From positions 558,001-622,000 of the forward strand of contig CAZVPI010000001.1 in NCBI GenBank assembly GCA_964628035.1: 64,000 nt of DNA, written 5' to 3'. Shown here in pieces: positions 31,534 to 40,737 of the stretch. The notes under the pieces were generated by a model. That model saw only the letters and a program-made list of their open reading frames with translations, was not told the DNA's origin and searched no databases. Each line of letters begins with the position of its first letter. Within the stretch, counting starts at the first letter, position 1. The DNA is from UBA2199 sp964628035. GTDB taxonomy: Bacteria > Acidobacteriota > Aminicenantia > UBA2199. A program made the translations under genes and the position numbers.

Positions 31534-32875
31534 CGTTCTTCCCCCAGAACTGCACCTGCAGGCGCTCCGATCCGCCCTCCGGCGCGGTCACGCCGGCCCA
31601 GAATCCCCTGGCGCCGTTCCAGGAACCTGCGGCGATGAACCGTACCTCGCCGTCGATCTTCCCCTCGTAGACGGGGCGCAGGCCGCCGTCGCGGATATCG
31701 TAGAAGGAGAGCCGGTCGCTGCCGCGGCTGTAGCCGCTGACCGCCAGCCAGGCGTCGTCGAGGACGGCCAGCGAGGCCCCGGCCTTCTCCGCCAGCGGCG
31801 CTTTCAGCTCGAAGTCGGCGGCGACCAGGCGGAAGGCATAGTCGCGGTCGACGGCGTGAACGGCCAGCAGCCGGCCCTCGGCGTCGGCGGCGACGTCCAG
31901 GGCCATGGCCGGGAAGATCCGGCGGTACTGCACCTTCGCGTCGTCCAGCGGCGCGGGGAAGGGGAGGAAAAAAAGCCGGTCCTTGAAGAAGTTCTGCCCT
32001 TCCTCGTAGCGGGCGCCGACCAGGTAGGATACCCCGTTGAAGGTCACCAGGCGCAGGGGCACAAAATCGATCCGGCCCTCCTGCTGCCAGCTTCCGTCAC
32101 GGAAGGCCAGCACCAGGGAGCGGGGCGAGAAGTTGGCGCCGGCCGCCAGCCGCATCTCCTGGCCTGAAGCGAACGGCAGCAACCGCCCCTGCGGATGCAG
32201 CGTCGGATGGTACGGCCGGCCCCAGGCGAGCTTGAACTGGGAGTGCTTTTCCAGCCGCGTTTCCCGCGCCTCGTAGACGACGATCTCGTCGGGATAGAAG
32301 AAATAATACCGTTCCCGGCCTTCGGGTCCGGCGAAGGAACGGATGTCCATCAATCCGCCCCGGCTTTCGAGCTCGAGGACCTTGGCGAAGCCCGTGCCGG
32401 CGAAGGCGAAGCTCCTGGCCTGCAGCAGGTCCAGCTCGCCGCCGGAGAGGTCGGCCTCGAAATACTTCAGCGCCGCCAGACGGTCCTGCAGGCGGGAAAA
32501 CAGCGCCAAGCCCAGGCCGATGCGGCCGCGGTTCTGGATCAGCTTCAGCTCGATCTGGAAATCGAGCTCGTGCGCCCGGCTCAGGTTGAATTCGCCGCGG
32601 CTGGCCGCGATGTTCAGCAGCAGGTCGACCGGGCGCAGGTTCTTCTGCGCCTCCAGCCGCGCCAGCAGGATCTGGTACAGTCTCTGCACGGCCAGGTCAT
32701 TGAGCGGGGAGCGGTTTTCCAGGGCGACCACGGCCAGGCGCACGTCGGAGCGGCCGGCGAAGTAGGAGCCCAGATAGGCCGCGCACTCGTCGGCCAGCTT
32801 CCCCGCCCCGTCCTGGGCCCGGGCCGTGACGCCGGTCAGCAGCAGGAGCATCAGGATGGCGGGAACCTTCTTCAT
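31526..32875 (-). CDS. Periplasmic protein of unknown function (449 aa)
   Basis: Signal peptide MKKVPAILMLLLLTGVTARAQ. N-terminal ~25-160 resembles the small alpha/beta domain of FlgT/CsgG/TolB-N type (LAVVALENRSPLNDLAVQRL, ELDFQIELKLIQNRGRIGLGLALF). The rest (160-449) is strand-rich with repeated aspartate/glycine turns (YYFFYPDEIVVYEAR, YLVGARYEEGQNFFKDR, LAVLDDAWLAVSGYS), possibly a beta-propeller. It lies between the MglA-like gene and the solute-binding protein gene. No enzyme motif. I do not recognise a family. Confidence 0.7.
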   Translation of the reverse strand: MKKVPAILMLLLLTGVTARAQDGAGKLADECAAYLGSYFAGRSDVRLAVVALENRSPLNDLAVQRLYQILLARLEAQKNLRPVDLLLNIAASRGEFNLSRAHELDFQIELKLIQNRGRIGLGLALFSRLQDRLAALKYFEADLSGGELDLLQARSFAFAGTGFAKVLELESRGGLMDIRSFAGPEGRERYYFFYPDEIVVYEARETRLEKHSQFKLAWGRPYHPTLHPQGRLLPFASGQEMRLAAGANFSPRSLVLAFRDGSWQQEGRIDFVPLRLVTFNGVSYLVGARYEEGQNFFKDRLFFLPFPAPLDDAKVQYRRIFPAMALDVAADAEGRLLAVHAVDRDYAFRLVAADFELKAPLAEKAGASLAVLDDAWLAVSGYSRGSDRLSFYDIRDGGLRPVYEGKIDGEVRFIAAGSWNGARGFWAGVTAPEGGSERLQVQFWGKNDG

Positions 32876-32885
32876 GGCGCGGCGC

Positions 32886-33959
32886 TTACTTGCGCTTCAG
32901 GGTGATCTTCAGGTTCAGGTGCAGTTGCAGACCGTCGGGGCCGTCGGGGATCTCCAGGGTGACCGGCAGGTCGAAGGCGTGGACGACCGGCATCTCCTTG
33001 GCCGGCAGCTCCCCCGTTTCCTCGTCGCCGCCCCGGCGCGGGGCGGGAGCGGGGGTCGAGAGGGAGTCGGCGCCGCGCTGGTCGTCATCAGCGAACTCGA
33101 TCTCCGGAACGTCGAAATCGGAGCGGACGGGCTTGACCTCGGCGATCTCCTCCAGGTTGAAGATGTCCTCGTCGGCCTCGAGGGAGCGGGAATCGACGGC
33201 GTCGACCATGGGCGAGGAGAGCTCGAAGACCTCCTCCTCCTCGGTGTCTCCGGCCGGGCCTTCGTCCGAGAGGTCCTTGAAGGAGATCTCCTTCTCCTCG
33301 CGCTTGGGCTTGGGGGCGGAGGTGGTGACCTCCTCGCGCGAGAACATGACCGTCTTGTCCTTCTGGAAGATGGACAGCTGGTTCTTCAGGTGCAGGATGA
33401 CCAGCTTGATGATGGCGTGCAGGCCCTCCAGCACGTTCTCGCCGCCGGTGGCCACGGTGGGGAAGAAGGCCTTGTTCTCGGGGTTCAGGTCGCTGTTGAG
33501 GGCGCTGATGGGCAGAATCTCCTTCAGGTCGCGCTTGTTGAACTGGAAGATCAGCGGCATCTTCTCGAAGTTCAGGTTGTTGAGCTTCAGGTTCTTCTTG
33601 AGGTTGACGAAGCTCTCGGCGTTCTGCTCGCGCATCACGACCTGCGAGTCGGCGACGAACACGACGCCGTCGGCGCCCTGCAGGACCAGCTTGCGGGTGG
33701 TGTCATAGGCGACCTGTCCGGGGACGGTGTACAGCTGGATCTTGATGGAGTAGTTCCCCAGCTTGCCGATCTCCATCGGCAGGAAGTCGAAGAACAGCGT
33801 GCGGTCGCCGTCGGTGTCCAGGGTGATCAGCTTGCCCTTGTTCTCGATCTCGCCGCTGTTGAAAATGTAGCGCAGGCACGTGGTCTTGCCGCTCAGGGCC
33901 GGGCCGTAGTAGACGATCTTGGCCGTGATCTCCTTGTTGTTGTAGTTGACGAAGGCCAT
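32886..33959 (-). CDS. MglA-like small GTPase with long acidic C-terminal extension
   Basis: 357 residues from the ATG sharing one base with the ssb stop. GTPase domain (1-~195): P-loop GPALSGKTT (19-27), the MglA-type switch TVPGQVAYDTTRKLVLQGADGVVF (given here as TVPGQ plus GADGVVFVADSQ), and G4 FNKRD. A ~160-residue extension follows: acidic and proline-rich (GDTEEEEVFELSSP, IEFADDDQRGAD) and ending in a basic strand-like NLKITLKRK. MglA sets cell polarity in myxobacteria; here it sits with tol-pal genes and ssb, suggesting an envelope or division role. No MglB gene is adjacent. Confidence 0.88.
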   Translation of the reverse strand: MAFVNYNNKEITAKIVYYGPALSGKTTCLRYIFNSGEIENKGKLITLDTDGDRTLFFDFLPMEIGKLGNYSIKIQLYTVPGQVAYDTTRKLVLQGADGVVFVADSQVVMREQNAESFVNLKKNLKLNNLNFEKMPLIFQFNKRDLKEILPISALNSDLNPENKAFFPTVATGGENVLEGLHAIIKLVILHLKNQLSIFQKDKTVMFSREEVTTSAPKPKREEKEISFKDLSDEGPAGDTEEEEVFELSSPMVDAVDSRSLEADEDIFNLEEIAEVKPVRSDFDVPEIEFADDDQRGADSLSTPAPAPRRGGDEETGELPAKEMPVVHAFDLPVTLEIPDGPDGLQLHLNLKITLKRK

Positions 33960-34453
33960 CAGAAGGGATCCTCTTCGAACCCGGGCTCGTCGCCGTCGGG
34001 GCCGCCGGCGAACGGCGTGCCCCCCTGGCCCTGGGCCTCGGGGAACGAGTCCCGCCGCTGCCGCTCGCTGCCGTAAGCGGATCCGCCGCCCGCTGCCCCG
34101 TCCCGGCGCCGGTCGAGGACGATGACGTTGTCGGCCTGGATCTCGGTGATCGAGCGCTCCTGGCCGCTCTTGTCGGTCCACTTGCGGGTGCGGATGCTGC
34201 CCTCGACCAGGATCATGTCTCCTTTGCCCACGCTCTTCTCCACCTTCTGGGCCAGCGCCCGCCAGGCGACGATGTTGTGCCATTCGGTGGGCAGTTCCTT
34301 CCAGGCGTTGTTGTTCTTGTCGTAGTAGCCCTCGTTGGTGGCCAGGCTGAACTTGGCCAGCTGCTGGCCGCTGTTGGGCATGACCGTGACCTCGGGGGCC
34401 TTGCCGGCCCGGCCGACCAGGATGACGCGGTTCAAGCTGCGTACGTGGCTCAT
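33959..34453 (-). CDS. ssb: Single-stranded DNA-binding protein
   Basis: 164 residues. OB fold with SLNRVILVGRAGKAPEV, FSLATNEGYYD, TEWHNIVAWRALAQKVEKSVGKGDMILVEG and a disordered Gly-rich linker. The acidic tip EEDPF at the C-terminus corresponds to the DDDIPF-type protein-interaction tail. Coats ssDNA during replication and repair. Located between cpoB and the MglA-like gene, one base after the cpoB stop, which is an unusual place for ssb. Confidence 0.95.
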   Translation of the reverse strand: MSHVRSLNRVILVGRAGKAPEVTVMPNSGQQLAKFSLATNEGYYDKNNNAWKELPTEWHNIVAWRALAQKVEKSVGKGDMILVEGSIRTRKWTDKSGQERSITEIQADNVIVLDRRRDGAAGGGSAYGSERQRRDSFPEAQGQGGTPFAGGPDGDEPGFEEDPF

Positions 34454-34454
34454 G

Positions 34455-35210
34455 TTAGTCGTTGAACTCCTTGATCTTCTGTCCGGCCAGCGAGGCCTCC
34501 TCCGAGAGCGGGAAGCGCGTGATCAGTTCCTTGAGGATGGCGATGCCCTCGCCCTGGCGGCCGAGCTCGATCAAGGCATAGCCCTTCTTGAGATTGGCGG
34601 CCGGGACCTTGTCCCCGTCCTTGTAACGCGAGAGCAGTTCATTGAACGTGTCGATGGCCTCGGCGTACATTTTCTTGGCGTAGTGGCACTCGCCGATCCA
34701 GTAGAGCGAGTTGTCGGCCAGGCCGCTCTCGGGGTAGGCGCGGAGGAACTGCCGGAAGCCCTCGATGGCCAGGTCGTAGTTCTCCTTGATGTAGTCGGAA
34801 TAGGCGGCGTAGTACACGGTGGAGGGGTCCTGGGGCGGCGCCGCGGCAAAGGGCTCGGCGCCGGCGGCCGCGGCCGCCGGCGGGGCCAGGGGCAGGTTCA
34901 ACAGGCGGTCGTTCAGCTTGTTCAGCGAATCCTTGATCCCGTTCATTTCCTCCTTGAGGAACTGCAGGGCCAGGGTGAAGCCTTCGCTGCCCTGGGCCAG
35001 GTCGGCCTGGCTGCGGGCGACGGCTCCCAGCCGCTCGTCGGCGATGGCCGACCGTTTCAGCAGTTCCGCGACCTGGGTGGAGAGCTTCTCCACGGCCTCG
35101 GCCAGCCGCTGCACCTCTTCCAAAAGCAGCTGCGTGTCCTTTTTCGCCGCCTGGACGGGAAGGGCGAGCAGCGCCAGCAGCAGCGGGACCGCGAGGAAAC
35201 GGGGCCTCAT
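34455..35210 (-). CDS. cpoB: Tol-Pal system coordinator CpoB/YbgF
   Basis: 251 residues: signal peptide (FLAVPLLLALLALPVQA), N-terminal coiled coil (LLEEVQRLAEAVEKLSTQVAELL), proline/alanine linker, then three TPR-like repeats (YYAAYSDYIKENYDLAIEGFRQFL; LADNSLYWIGECHYAKKMYAEAI; PAANLKKGYALIELGRQGEGI). This is the layout of CpoB/YbgF, a periplasmic protein that trimerises and coordinates peptidoglycan synthesis with outer-membrane constriction. Follows pal by six bases. Confidence 0.92.
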   Translation of the reverse strand: MRPRFLAVPLLLALLALPVQAAKKDTQLLLEEVQRLAEAVEKLSTQVAELLKRSAIADERLGAVARSQADLAQGSEGFTLALQFLKEEMNGIKDSLNKLNDRLLNLPLAPPAAAAAGAEPFAAAPPQDPSTVYYAAYSDYIKENYDLAIEGFRQFLRAYPESGLADNSLYWIGECHYAKKMYAEAIDTFNELLSRYKDGDKVPAANLKKGYALIELGRQGEGIAILKELITRFPLSEEASLAGQKIKEFND

Positions 35211-35216
35211 GGGCGG

Positions 35217-35750
35217 CTATTTCTTGGTGATGACGAACTCGGCGCGGCGGTTCTGGAAGTAGGTCTCCTCGTCAACGCCCGTCACCAGGGGCTTGCTCTT
35301 GCCGTAGGAAATGATCTTGACCTTGGCGGGGTTCAGGCCCAGGGAGGCCAGGTAGTTCTTGGCCGCTTCGGCGCGCTTCTCGCCCAGGGCGATGTTGTAC
35401 TCGATGGTGCCGCGCTCGTCGCAGTGGCCCTCGACCAGGACTTCCACGCTGGGGAACTTGAGCAGCCAGTTGGCGTTGGCCTGCATGACGGGCTTCATGT
35501 CCTCACGGATAGCGTACTGGTCGAAATCAAAGTTGATCCTCTTGAGGACTTGATCGCGGTTGAGTTCCTCGAGGGATTTCTGCTGGAAAAGCTCCTCTTC
35601 GCTCAGCACGGGCTTTTCGACCTGGGCCACCGGCTCCTCCACCGTCTCGACGGCGGGCTGGGCCGGGGCGGCCTGGGGGGCTTTCTTGGCGCAGGCGGCG
35701 AACAGCAGCGCCAGCGACAGGGCCAACAGGATCAGCATGGCTTTTTTCAT
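35217..35750 (-). CDS. pal: Peptidoglycan-associated lipoprotein Pal
   Basis: 177 residues. Lipoprotein signal MKKAMLILLALSLALLFAAC with lipobox cysteine at 20. OmpA-like domain: INFDFDQYAIREDMKPVMQ, VEVLVEGHCDERGTIEYNIALGEKR, AAKNYLASLGLN, and QNRRAEFVITKK. Anchors the outer membrane to peptidoglycan and binds TolB. GGAGGACCC precedes the start. It has its own promoter separate from tolQRAB upstream. Confidence 0.97.
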   Translation of the reverse strand: MKKAMLILLALSLALLFAACAKKAPQAAPAQPAVETVEEPVAQVEKPVLSEEELFQQKSLEELNRDQVLKRINFDFDQYAIREDMKPVMQANANWLLKFPSVEVLVEGHCDERGTIEYNIALGEKRAEAAKNYLASLGLNPAKVKIISYGKSKPLVTGVDEETYFQNRRAEFVITKK

Positions 35751-35779
35751 GGGTCCTCCGTTAAGTTTTTTGCCTACCG

Positions 35780-35808
35780 ACTATAATACTAAAAAAAAAA
35801 ATTGTCAA
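35780..35808 (-). promoter_or_regulatory. Sigma70-type promoter of pal with a T11 spacer tract
   Basis: Minus strand TTGACA (35808-35803), 17-bp spacer, TATAGT (35785-35780). Eleven of the spacer bases form one T-run on the coding strand (35801-35791). Predicted start is about 23 bases before the pal ATG. Confidence 0.85.
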
Positions 35809-35841
35809 TTGCGCAAACGGAGGCGTTTTCAGGCCTGGGCG

Positions 35842-37134
35842 CTATCGTACCGGCTTCTGCCACTTGGGCATCTTGTTCTCGCCCTGGCGGGTGATCTGGC
35901 GCAGGTTGCGGCCGTCGTAGTCGACCAGATAGACCTGGTAACGGCCGCCGCGGTTGGAGGAGAAGGCCAGGTGGCGGCCGTCGGGCGACCAGCTGGGATT
36001 CTCGTTGCGGCCGGCGTTCTCGGTCAGCTTGCTGATCTCGTTGCTCTTCAGGTTGTAGACGTAGAGGTCAAAGCGGTTCTCGATGCGCGAGACGAAAGCC
36101 AGGCGCATGCCGTCGGGCGACCAGGCGGGCGAATCGTGGTAGCTGCCCTCCAGGGTGATGCGCCGCACGTTGCCGCCCTCGGCGTCCATGATGTAGATCT
36201 GCGGCGTGCCGCCGCGCTGCGACGTGAAGGCGATCTCGCGGCCGTTGGGGCTCCAGCAGGGCGACGTGTCGATGGCCGGATTGAAGGTCAGCCGCTTCTC
36301 CTGCCCGCTCTTCATGTCCTTGAGGTAGATCTCGGCGTTGCCGTGCTTGCTGGAGGTGAAGACGATGCGGTCGCCGCCGCTGGACCAGTCGGCGGCGTAA
36401 TTGCTGCCTCCGCTGGAGACCAGCTCGGTCTTGCCCGAGTAGAGGTGGAAAAGGAACAGCTCGGGGCTGAGGTTGCGGTAGGATGTGTACAGGATCTTCT
36501 CGTTGTCGGCGCTCCAGGAAGGCAGCATGTCCAGGGCGCTGCTGTGGGTGATGCGCGTGGGCCGCTGGCCGTCGTAGTCCATGATGTAGACGTCGCGGTC
36601 GGCGCCCGACTCGTGGACGTAGGCGATCTTGCTTGTGAACAGGGACCGCTCGCCGAAGTGCTTCATCATCTCGTCGGCGGCGCGGTGGGCCATCAGGCGC
36701 GCCAGGTCCTTCTTGCCGCCGAAGTTGCGGCCGAAGAGGAAGCGTTCGCCCACGGCGTCGTACACCTTGAAGGCGAAGATCAGCCGCTCGTCGGCGGTGA
36801 CTTCGAGCTGGCCGCTGACCAGGATGTTGGCCTGGATCGAGGCCCAGTCCTTGAAGCGGATACCCGCGGGGTTCAGGGGCGGGATGTAGGCGTAATGGTC
36901 GCGCGGCACCATCTTGAACACGCGCGAGAACTCCAGGTCGTTCCACAGCGTCTCGTAGAGGGTGGCGGCGGCCTCGCTCCGTTGCGCCGCCGCGTCGAGC
37001 TGGAACGGCGGCAGGGCCACCGGGATCATGGGCATGCCCTCGCGGATGCGGATGGTGATCTCCTCCTGGCCCGCCAGGGGCAGGCCCAGGAGGGCGACGG
37101 CCAGCAGGGTCAGGAACATGCGGCGCAGGCTCAT
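35842..37134 (-). CDS. tolB: Tol-Pal translocation protein TolB
   Basis: 430 residues from ATG 37134 (GGGAGAAGCC upstream; ATGA overlap with the tolA-like stop). Signal peptide LTLLAVALLGLPLAGQ. N-terminal TolB domain (~25-150) and six-bladed propeller of WD40-like DPP repeats: HSSALDMLPSWSADNEKILY, SSGGSNYAADWSSGGDRIVF, NPAIDTSPCWSPNGREIAFT, GSYHDSPAWSPDGMRLAFVS, GRNENPSWSPDGRHLAFSS. Periplasmic partner of Pal. Separated from pal by 92 bp containing the pal promoter. Confidence 0.96.
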   Translation of the reverse strand: MSLRRMFLTLLAVALLGLPLAGQEEITIRIREGMPMIPVALPPFQLDAAAQRSEAAATLYETLWNDLEFSRVFKMVPRDHYAYIPPLNPAGIRFKDWASIQANILVSGQLEVTADERLIFAFKVYDAVGERFLFGRNFGGKKDLARLMAHRAADEMMKHFGERSLFTSKIAYVHESGADRDVYIMDYDGQRPTRITHSSALDMLPSWSADNEKILYTSYRNLSPELFLFHLYSGKTELVSSGGSNYAADWSSGGDRIVFTSSKHGNAEIYLKDMKSGQEKRLTFNPAIDTSPCWSPNGREIAFTSQRGGTPQIYIMDAEGGNVRRITLEGSYHDSPAWSPDGMRLAFVSRIENRFDLYVYNLKSNEISKLTENAGRNENPSWSPDGRHLAFSSNRGGRYQVYLVDYDGRNLRQITRQGENKMPKWQKPVR

Positions 37135-37912
37135 GGCTTCTCCCATTCAAATTCGAAGTGGACGACCAGGTACTGCGAGGCGAAATCGTTGGGCAGGGGC
37201 GGGAAAGGGGCGGCGTTCTCGACGGCGCGGCGGGCCGACAGGTCCAGGGATTCGACGCCGCTGGGACGCTCCACCCGCAGGTCGCTGACGCGGCCGTCGC
37301 GGCGGATGACGAAATAGACGCCGGTGACGTGCTTGCCCTTCAGTCCCGGCGCCACCAGCGAGCTGTACCAGGATGAGGAGATGCGGTTGCGCAGCAGGTC
37401 GACGTAATAGGCGTGGGGGAAATAGCCGCCGGGGCCGCCGGAGCCGTCGCCCCAGCCGCCTCCACCGCCGCCCCCTGCGCCGCCGCCGGAGATCCCGGTC
37501 TTGAGGCCCCCGGCGGGGGCGCCGGGGCGCAGGGCCTGGAAGTCGCGGGTGGGCGCGGCGCGCTCCTTGCGCACCACCGACACCAGCTTTTCCTCCTCGG
37601 CCTTCTTGCGGCCTTCGCGGTCGGGGTAACGCAGGGGCGACTTGAATTCCCTGGCGACGGTCAGGTCCTTGACGCTGCCCCCGGCCTCGACCAGGGTCGC
37701 CTCGGCTTCGCGCTCCCCGCCGGCGGCGGGGCCCTTGCCCGGAGCGGAGCCGCCGCCGCCCGGGCCTCCGCGTCCGCCCGGGCCCCCGCCCAGGGTGACC
37801 AGGTCGACGTAGTAGGTCATGCCGCCGGCGCCCTTGCGGGGCGGCTGGATGATGAAAAACGCGGCCAGCGAGGCGTGCAGGACGAGCGACAGCAACAGCG
37901 TGGTCTTGAACT

Positions 37913-37916
<4 letters not shown>
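37131..37916 (-). CDS. TolA/TonB-type periplasm-spanning protein
   Basis: 261 residues. N-terminal membrane anchor (TLLLSLVLHASLAAFFIIQPP, with the SLxLH motif of TonB/TolA), a Gly/Ala/Pro-rich and charged middle (~45-165, with Gly runs), and a C-terminal TonB-like domain (YYVDLLRNRISSSWYS, VYFVIRRDGRVSDLRVERPSG, ARRAVENAAPFPPLP, VHFEFEW). It occupies the tolA position between tolR and tolB, so the role is TolA-like energy coupling to TolB/Pal. Confidence 0.9.
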
Positions 37917-38334
<418 letters not shown>

Positions 38335-38335
<1 letters not shown>

Positions 38336-39027
38336 CAGCGCAGCTTCTCGCTCAGGTTGAGGAACTCGAGGATGAAGTCCTCCATCATGGCGATGATGAC
38401 CTTGAGCTTGTTGAGCAGCAGGTTGTAGAAGATGACGGCCGGGATGGCGGCGAACAGGCCCAGCGCCGTGGCGATGAGGGCCTCGGCGATGCCCGGGGCG
38501 ACGGTGGCCAGGTTGGCGTTCATCTGCACGCCGATCTGCTGGAAGGAGGTCATGATGCCCCAAACCGTCCCGAACAGGCCGATGAAGGGGCTGGCCGAGG
38601 CGCAGGTGGCCAGGAAGCCGTTCAGCCGCTCCAGGCGGCTGATCTCCTGGGTCGAGGCGCGCAGCAGCGCCCGGTGCAGGCTGTCGCCGTCCAGCTTGTC
38701 CAGGACTTGCCCGCTTCCCGTCTGCTGGGCGATCTCGCGGTAGCCGTAGCGGAAGACCTCCCCCAGGGGGTTGTTGCCGTAGAGCCCCTTGGCGGCGTGG
38801 ATCTCGCTGAAATTCTTGTTCTTCCTGAAAAAATCGAGGAAGGCCAGGCCCTTTTTCCTGGCCCGGGAATACTCCATCAGCTTAAAGAGGATGACCGCCC
38901 AGGAGACGATGGAGAAGGCCAGCAGGAGCAGCAGGACCAGCTTGACCACCAGGGAGGCGTGCTGGATCAGGTAGATGAAATCGCCGTTGGCATTGGCCGG
39001 AGCCAGGGTGAGCAGTGTGTGTTTCAT
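38335..39027 (-). CDS. tolQ: MotA/TolQ/ExbB proton-channel protein TolQ
   Basis: 230 residues if started at ATG 39027; an alternative ATG eight codons upstream at 39051 is possible. Three membrane helices: VVKLVLLLLLAFSIVSWAVILF, ERLNGFLATCASASPFIGLFGTVWGIM and VAPGIAEALIATALGLFAAIPAVIFY, with family motifs FIGLFGTVWGI and AEALIATALGLF. Upstream on the minus strand a GATAAA box ends nine bases before 39027. First gene of tolQ-tolR-tolA-tolB. Confidence 0.94.
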
Positions 39028-39134
39028 CCCCTCATTTTTATCACATTTCACCTGCTTTTACAAACCATCCGCCCCTTTTTCCTCCTTGCCGAGGCCGGTT
39101 TCGGAGCGGCCGGCCCCGCGCCGCCGCCGCCGGG

Positions 39135-39163
39135 TTGCTTTTTGCCCCGATTGAATATACAAT
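39135..39163 (+). promoter_or_regulatory. Sigma70-type promoter of the acyl-CoA carboxylase operon
   Basis: TTGCTT (39135-39140), 17-bp spacer, TACAAT (39158-39163). ATG at 39184, AGGTG ribosome-binding site at 39173. Confidence 0.7.
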
Positions 39164-39183
39164 TCCCCCGACAGGTGAACGGC

Positions 39184-40728
39184 ATGAAAACCAAGATCAA
39201 GGAACTGGTCAAGCTGCGGGAGGAAAAGGACGCGGCGGGAGGCCTGGACAAACTCGCCCAGCGCCGGGCCCGGGGGCTGATGACGGCCCGCGACCGCATC
39301 GAATACCTCTTCGATCCCAATACCTTCGTCGAGCTGCAGGGATACGTCTCCCACCACTCGACCAATTTCGGCCTGGAGAGGAAGAAATTCCTGGGCGACG
39401 GCGTCATCACCGGCTTCGGCAAGGTCAACGACCGTGTGGTCTACGTCTACTCCCAGGATTTCACCGTCCTCGGCGGCTCCCTGGGCGAGATGCATGCCCG
39501 CAAGATCGTCAACATCCAGGACCTGGCCCTCAAGGCCGGGGCGCCGGTCGTGGGCATCAACGACTCGGGCGGCGCCCGCATCCAGGAGGGGATCAACAGC
39601 CTGGCCGGTTACGGCGACATCTTCTTCCGCAACACGATCTCCTCCGGGGTCATTCCGCAGATCTCGGTGATCATGGGTCCCTGCGCCGGCGGCGCCGTCT
39701 ACTCGCCGGGCATCACCGATTTCGTCTTCATGGTCGACAAGTCCAGCTACATGTTCGTCACCGGTCCCGAGGTCATCAAGGCGGTCAACAAGGAAGAGGT
39801 GACCTTCGAGGAGCTCGGCGGCGCCGCGAGCCACGCCACCATCTCGGGAGTGGCCCATTTCGTGGGCCACGACGAGAAGGACACCCTGGACAGGGTCAAG
39901 GAGCTTCTCGGCTACCTGCCGGCCTCGAACATGGAGCCGCCGCCCGACGGCGACGCCTCCGACCCCTTCGACCGCATGGACGACCGCCTGAACGAGATCG
40001 TGCCGGTCAACCCCAACAAGCCCTATGACGTCAAGGAGCTGATCCTGTCCGTGGTCGACCGCCAGAAGTTCCTCGAGGTCCACAAGGGCTACGCCCAGAA
40101 TCTGGTGGTCGGCTTCGCCCGCCTGGGCGGCCGCAGCGTCGGCATCATCGCCAACAACCCGGCGGTGTTCGCCGGCACGCTCGACGTCCAGGCCTCGATG
40201 AAGGGGGCGCGCTTCATCCGCTTCTGCGACGCCTTCAGCATCCCCCTGGTCAGCTTCGTCGACGTGCCCGGCTTCCTGCCCGGGCGCGACCAGGAGCAGC
40301 TGGGCATCATCCGCCACGGGGCCAAGATGCTCTTCGCCTACTCGGAGGCCACGGTGCCCAAGCTGACGGTGATCACGCGCAAGGCCTACGGCGGAGCCTA
40401 CATCGTCATGAGCTCCAAGCACCTGGGGGCCGACGTGGTCTGCGCCTGGCCGACGGCGGAGATCGCGGTCATGGGGCCCCAGGGGGCCATCAACATCATC
40501 TTCAAGAAGGACATCTCCGAGGCCGTGGAGCCGGAAACGGTGCGCGAGCGGCTGATCGCCGAGTACAAGGAGAAGTTCGCCAATCCCAAGGAGCCGGCCG
40601 CCTACGGCTACGTCGACGAGATCATCCTGCCGGTGGAAACCCGCCCCTTCCTGATCAAGAACCTGGAGTCGCTGGCCAGCAAGACGCAGAAGCTCCCCCC
40701 CAAGAAGCACGGCAACATCCCCCTCTGA
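39184..40728 (+). CDS. Acyl-CoA carboxylase carboxyltransferase subunit (propionyl/methylmalonyl-CoA type)
   Basis: 514 residues from ATG 39184. Crotonase-like carboxyltransferase halves: N-terminal SQDFTVLGGSLGEMHARKI, GINDSGGARIQEGINSLAGYGDIF, IMGPCAGGAVYSPGITDF; C-terminal VGIIANNPAVFAGTLDVQAS, FVDVPGFLPGRDQEQLGIIRHGAKMLFAY and ITRKAYGGAYIVMSSKHLGAD. Typical of PccB/MmdA. Transfers a carboxyl between biotin and propionyl- (or acetyl-) CoA; in MmdA complexes this is coupled to sodium-pumping decarboxylation, but no MmdB gene is seen. Followed by BC-like and biotin-carrier genes. Confidence 0.94.
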   Translation: MKTKIKELVKLREEKDAAGGLDKLAQRRARGLMTARDRIEYLFDPNTFVELQGYVSHHSTNFGLERKKFLGDGVITGFGKVNDRVVYVYSQDFTVLGGSLGEMHARKIVNIQDLALKAGAPVVGINDSGGARIQEGINSLAGYGDIFFRNTISSGVIPQISVIMGPCAGGAVYSPGITDFVFMVDKSSYMFVTGPEVIKAVNKEEVTFEELGGAASHATISGVAHFVGHDEKDTLDRVKELLGYLPASNMEPPPDGDASDPFDRMDDRLNEIVPVNPNKPYDVKELILSVVDRQKFLEVHKGYAQNLVVGFARLGGRSVGIIANNPAVFAGTLDVQASMKGARFIRFCDAFSIPLVSFVDVPGFLPGRDQEQLGIIRHGAKMLFAYSEATVPKLTVITRKAYGGAYIVMSSKHLGADVVCAWPTAEIAVMGPQGAINIIFKKDISEAVEPETVRERLIAEYKEKFANPKEPAAYGYVDEIILPVETRPFLIKNLESLASKTQKLPPKKHGNIPL

Positions 40729-40737
40729 GGAGAGGTC

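Noticed and set aside
38674..39183. N-terminal extension of the carboxyltransferase
   Set aside because: The frame is open upstream to 38674 but runs over tolQ and the promoter; the family N-terminus and AGGTG site fit ATG 39184.
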